Shown: piece by piece, positions 6,407-8,504 of the stretch | Layout of the letters: the number at the start of each line of letters is the position of its first letter | How positions within the stretch are numbered: position 1 is the stretch's first letter | Made by a program: the position numbers and the translations under genes | Assembly: GCA_003242355.1 (NCBI GenBank) | Contig: QGUH01000107.1 | Span: forward strand, 1-8,504 | DNA from: Pseudomonadota bacterium | Lineage (GTDB): Bacteria > Myxococcota_A > Polyangia > Polyangiales > Polyangiaceae | DNA: 8,504 bases | Direction: 5' to 3' | The notes under the pieces: model-generated | What the model was told of the DNA's origin: nothing | The model's input: only the letters and a program-made list of their open reading frames with translations | Database searches by the model: none

Positions 6407-7474
6407 TCAGCGCTCCGTGTCGAAGTCGATCGCGTCGTCGTCCTGCGATTCCGATTCGGTCAGCTCCGCTCCCGGCGGGCCCTCGGCGGAGTCGAACGCC
6501 TCGTCGAAGCCGGCCGGCTCGGTGTCGGGCTCCGCTTCGCCCTCCGCGGCGGGCTCCAGGCCCGCGGCGCCCATCTCGAACTCGTCCGGCTGCAGGAAAT
6601 CCGAATCGGGCTCGTCGTTGCTCTCCGAAGCTCCTTCGCCGCCAAGCTCTTCTTCCGAGCCTCCCTCCGGATCCACGACCGCCAGCTCCACGTAGATGGG
6701 CTCGTAAGGGCCCTCTTGGAAGAGGCGGGTCAGGCGGAGCCGGGTCATCTCGAGCAACGCCAGGAAGGTGATGATGAGGTCGATGCGGGTGCGCTGCCCT
6801 TCGAAGAGCTCCTCGAAGACGACCCTCGGGCGCGCGCGCAGGATCTCCGAAATTTCGTTGATGCGGTCCGTGATCGAGAAGCGCTCGACGTCGATCTGGT
6901 GATCGACCGCCACCTCCGCGCGACGGAGCACGGCCTGAAACGCGTCGAGCAGCTTGAAGAGGCTGAGGCCAGCAAACGGCGCAGCCCCTTCCGCTTCCGG
7001 CGCCGGAATGCCCCGGCCGAAAACGTCACGGCCGAGCACGGGCTGCGCGGCGAGCTGTTCGGCCGCGTGCTTGTACTTCTGGTACTCGAGCAGTCGCCGC
7101 ACCAGCTCGGCCCTGGGGTCGACCTCCGCCTCGTCGCTCTCTTCCTGATCCTGCGGCGGCGTCGGCAGGAGCATCTTCGATTTGATGTGCGCGAGCGTCG
7201 CCGCCATCACGAGGTATTCGCTCGCGAGGTCGATGTTCAGCTCCTGCATCAAGGTGATGTACTCGACGTACTTTTGCGCGATGAACGCAATCGGAATGTC
7301 CCGAATGTCGAGCTCGTGCGCCTCGATGAGGTGCAACAACAGGTCCAGCGGGCCCTCGAAGACGGGAAGCTGGATGCGGTAGCCCCCATTCGCCGCCGCC
7401 TCCGGCGCGGCCGTCCCGGCGTCCGACCCCTCGGGGGGTTGGGCCGGCTCGGCTTTGGGCGTGGGCTCGGTCAT
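6407..7474 (-). CDS. scpA: ScpA, kleisin subunit of SMC condensin
   Basis: ScpA bridges the two SMC heads and recruits the ScpB dimer. The 355-residue product shows the family start at residues 32-73 (VFEGPLDLLLHLIEAHELDI, then IPIAFIAQKYVEYI). The helical segment SEYLVMAATLAHIKSKMLLP, which in this family contributes to contact with the SMC neck, follows. A central helical stretch (ELVRRLLEYQKYKHAAEQL) comes next, and a C-terminal winged helix at about 200-264 (TFLALLEMTRLRL...PIYVEL). Typical family length is 250-270. The excess is a 30-residue Pro/Ala/Glu N-terminus and a 91-residue acidic tail (265-355). The ATG has no Shine-Dalgarno; CCCCTCCC lies directly before it instead. Its 74-bp gap to the upstream lipoprotein gene may contain a promoter. 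Confidence 0.96.
   Translation of the reverse strand: MTEPTPKAEPAQPPEGSDAGTAAPEAAANGGYRIQLPVFEGPLDLLLHLIEAHELDIRDIPIAFIAQKYVEYITLMQELNIDLASEYLVMAATLAHIKSKMLLPTPPQDQEESDEAEVDPRAELVRRLLEYQKYKHAAEQLAAQPVLGRDVFGRGIPAPEAEGAAPFAGLSLFKLLDAFQAVLRRAEVAVDHQIDVERFSITDRINEISEILRARPRVVFEELFEGQRTRIDLIITFLALLEMTRLRLTRLFQEGPYEPIYVELAVVDPEGGSEEELGGEGASESNDEPDSDFLQPDEFEMGAAGLEPAAEGEAEPDTEPAGFDEAFDSAEGPPGAELTESESQDDDAIDFDTER
6413..6416 (-). promoter_or_regulatory. scpB ribosome binding site inside the scpA 3' end
   Basis: GGAG on the minus strand lies 7 nt before the scpB ATG and within the last codons of scpA. The scpA TGA, one base (G) and the scpB ATG follow. A ribosome finishing scpA can therefore restart directly, which would keep the two condensin subunits in proportion. 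Confidence 0.65.
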
Positions 7475-7490
7475 GGGAGGGGACGCAGCC

Positions 7491-7496
7491 TATATG
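7491..7496 (-). promoter_or_regulatory. Possible -10 element for scpAB
   Basis: CATATA on the minus strand ends 16 nt before the scpA ATG, in the only AT-rich patch of the 74-bp gap after the lipoprotein gene. No matching -35 is apparent. If real, scpAB can be transcribed separately from the lipoprotein gene with a leader of roughly ten bases. Confidence 0.25.
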
Positions 7497-7548
7497 TCGG
7501 GCCGCGTTTCGCAAGCGCCGCCGCTCGGAGCCTCGGTTTGTCCGCCCT

Positions 7549-8406
7549 TCACGGGACCTCGAGCAGGGTGACGCCCTCGGTCGAGCCCTCCGCCTGGCCG
7601 CCCATCAGCACCGCGGGATTGTCGAACGCGACGCCGCCCTTCGTACGCAGCACACACGTGCTCACGTGCTCACGGGCCGTGCCCGAATAGTCGCAGTACG
7701 GAGCCCCCCGCCACTCGATGCGCAAGCGCTTCTCGACCGGAAACTTTACGGTAAGCTCGTATTTTCCGGGCTCGAGCGAGACATGTAGGCGCGTGTCGCC
7801 GTCGATGGGGAGCACCTCGGAGGTCACACGGCGAACGACGTCGACCTTGAACTCGGCCGTGGCCTGTCCCGCACGCGCCAACACCAGCGCGCTGCCCACG
7901 CTCTTGGGCACGAGGCGGTTGTCGCGGGGGAACAGCACGCCCGTGTTCTTCGTGCTCAAGGTGGGCTCCACCCCCGAGAGCTCCATGCCCCCTTCGCCGA
8001 GCACGCGGAGCGTCGGCGCGAAAGGCCCGGAGCCGAGCTCGACCCGTCCGACGTCCGGCGCCTCGATGCGCTCGACGAGGCGGCAGGCGAGCGGCGCCTC
8101 CGCACGCACTCCCCCGATGGTGACCGCAACGCGTCCGTCGCCCGAGCGTTGGCAAACGAGGGTCCCACGCCGGTCGATGGTCGCGAGTCCCTCCGGCGTG
8201 ACGGTGAACGTGTACTCGCTGGTTCCCAGCCGTTTTCGTCCGGCCGCGTCGCGGATCCACACGGCCGCCCGAACGGGATCCCGCGACAGCACCTGAGAAG
8301 GCAGCTCGATCCGCAGATCCGCGGGCGACTCCTCCCGGTTGCAGCCGAGAGCCGCGACGACGGCCGTCGTGGCCAACACACCGCGAAGCCCGAAGAGCCG
8401 CTGCAT
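7549..8406 (-). CDS. Lipoprotein with Ig-like repeats, function unknown
   Basis: The 285-residue product begins with a basic stretch and a hydrophobic run (VLATTAVVAALG) ending in Cys22 (ALGC), a plausible though not ideal lipobox. Two Big/Ig-like beta repeats follow. The first, about 30-112, has TFTVTPEGLATIDRRGTLVC; the second, about 117-195, has PTLSTKNTGVLFP...SALVLARAGQATAEFKV. A smaller C-terminal domain contains LEPGKYELTVKFP. Cys85 and Cys108, and Cys238 and Cys251, are spaced like disulfide pairs, supporting a periplasmic or outer-membrane location. I do not recognise a specific family. It is co-directional with scpA, 74 bp away, so it may share a transcript. A role in condensation is not implied by the sequence, since it is on the other side of the membrane. 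Confidence 0.85.
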   Translation of the reverse strand: MQRLFGLRGVLATTAVVAALGCNREESPADLRIELPSQVLSRDPVRAAVWIRDAAGRKRLGTSEYTFTVTPEGLATIDRRGTLVCQRSGDGRVAVTIGGVRAEAPLACRLVERIEAPDVGRVELGSGPFAPTLRVLGEGGMELSGVEPTLSTKNTGVLFPRDNRLVPKSVGSALVLARAGQATAEFKVDVVRRVTSEVLPIDGDTRLHVSLEPGKYELTVKFPVEKRLRIEWRGAPYCDYSGTAREHVSTCVLRTKGGVAFDNPAVLMGGQAEGSTEGVTLLEVP

Positions 8407-8417
8407 GACGACGCGCT

Positions 8418-8423
8418 CTTATA
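8418..8423 (-). promoter_or_regulatory. Possible -10 element of the lipoprotein gene
   Basis: TATAAG on the minus strand ends 11 nt before the ATG and is preceded by TG. It is the best -10 match in the window. The sequence at the expected -35 position (TCGGTT, 8441-8446) is poor. At this distance the transcript leader would be only about 4-5 bases, so the mRNA would be almost leaderless; no Shine-Dalgarno is seen. Confidence 0.35.
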
Positions 8424-8504
8424 CAGGACTTTGCCGACCGAACCGAGGACCCGGGAAGCGGTTTGGAGGCGAACCCGCTCACCCTTCGGGTCTCAACAAA
8501 AATG

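Noticed and set aside
4696..6771. A 691-codon rightward open frame opposite scpB and scpA
   Set aside because: It is antisense to two confidently recognised genes. Its translation is low-complexity Arg/Ser/Leu shadow sequence with no domain, an effect of high GC and repeats.
7475..7568. Short rightward frame from ATG at 7494 with GGGAGGGG upstream
   Set aside because: It encodes only about 25 residues of no recognisable type and ends inside the opposing lipoprotein gene; the purine run is the complement of the scpA leader.
8407..8504. A rightward gene starting at the ATG at 8502
   Set aside because: Only the three start bases are in the window and no Shine-Dalgarno precedes them, so it cannot be supported.

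Overview
The window is high-GC bacterial DNA with strongly GC-biased third codon positions and GTG/TTG starts. It also carries Gly/Ser-rich linkers on exported proteins, a TonB-type protein and a very long low-complexity ScpB. Together these suggest a large-genome Myxococcota (Polyangia/Sorangiineae-like) bacterium. That assignment is inferred from style; no rRNA or other marker is present. No mobile element, CRISPR array, tRNA or rRNA was seen.

Left half (1-4305), cell-envelope genes. The 3' part of an exported protein, with a Gly/Ser-rich linker and a jelly-roll (polysaccharide-lyase/lectin-like) domain, runs rightward to 934. It converges on a leftward TonB-family gene (998-1957), and a 15-bp hairpin lies between their stop codons. 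The TonB-like gene diverges from a rightward gene (2236-4047) for an exported PKD plus parallel beta-helix protein. The 278-bp divergent spacer holds two inverted repeats with GTTC/GAAC half-sites. The beta-helix gene is best started at a TTG codon with a strong Shine-Dalgarno sequence, far inside the maximal open frame. It ends before a perfect 32-bp palindrome that probably acts as a terminator.

Right half (4306-8504), all leftward. A lipoprotein with Ig-like repeats (7549-8406) is followed by scpA (6407-7474) and scpB (4306-6405), the kleisin and winged-helix subunits of the bacterial SMC condensin. scpA and scpB are separated by one base and are almost certainly translationally coupled. 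Both carry the recognisable family cores, but each has long charged disordered extensions.

The most striking content is ScpB: 699 residues, against roughly 200 for the family. An N-terminal array of six basic Ser-Ser-Lys-Arg repeats and a long acidic linker precede the core. A 128-residue C-terminal tail follows, made only of Asp, Glu and Ser plus one Asn. The tail is encoded by an 18-bp tandem repeat with a 72-bp higher-order period, and all 18 serines sit in S-D-x-acidic motifs. In the +1 frame the same DNA stays open and encodes a basic Thr/Arg/Ser tail. This is the best candidate in the window for undescribed biology: a condensin subunit with opposite-charge disordered arms.
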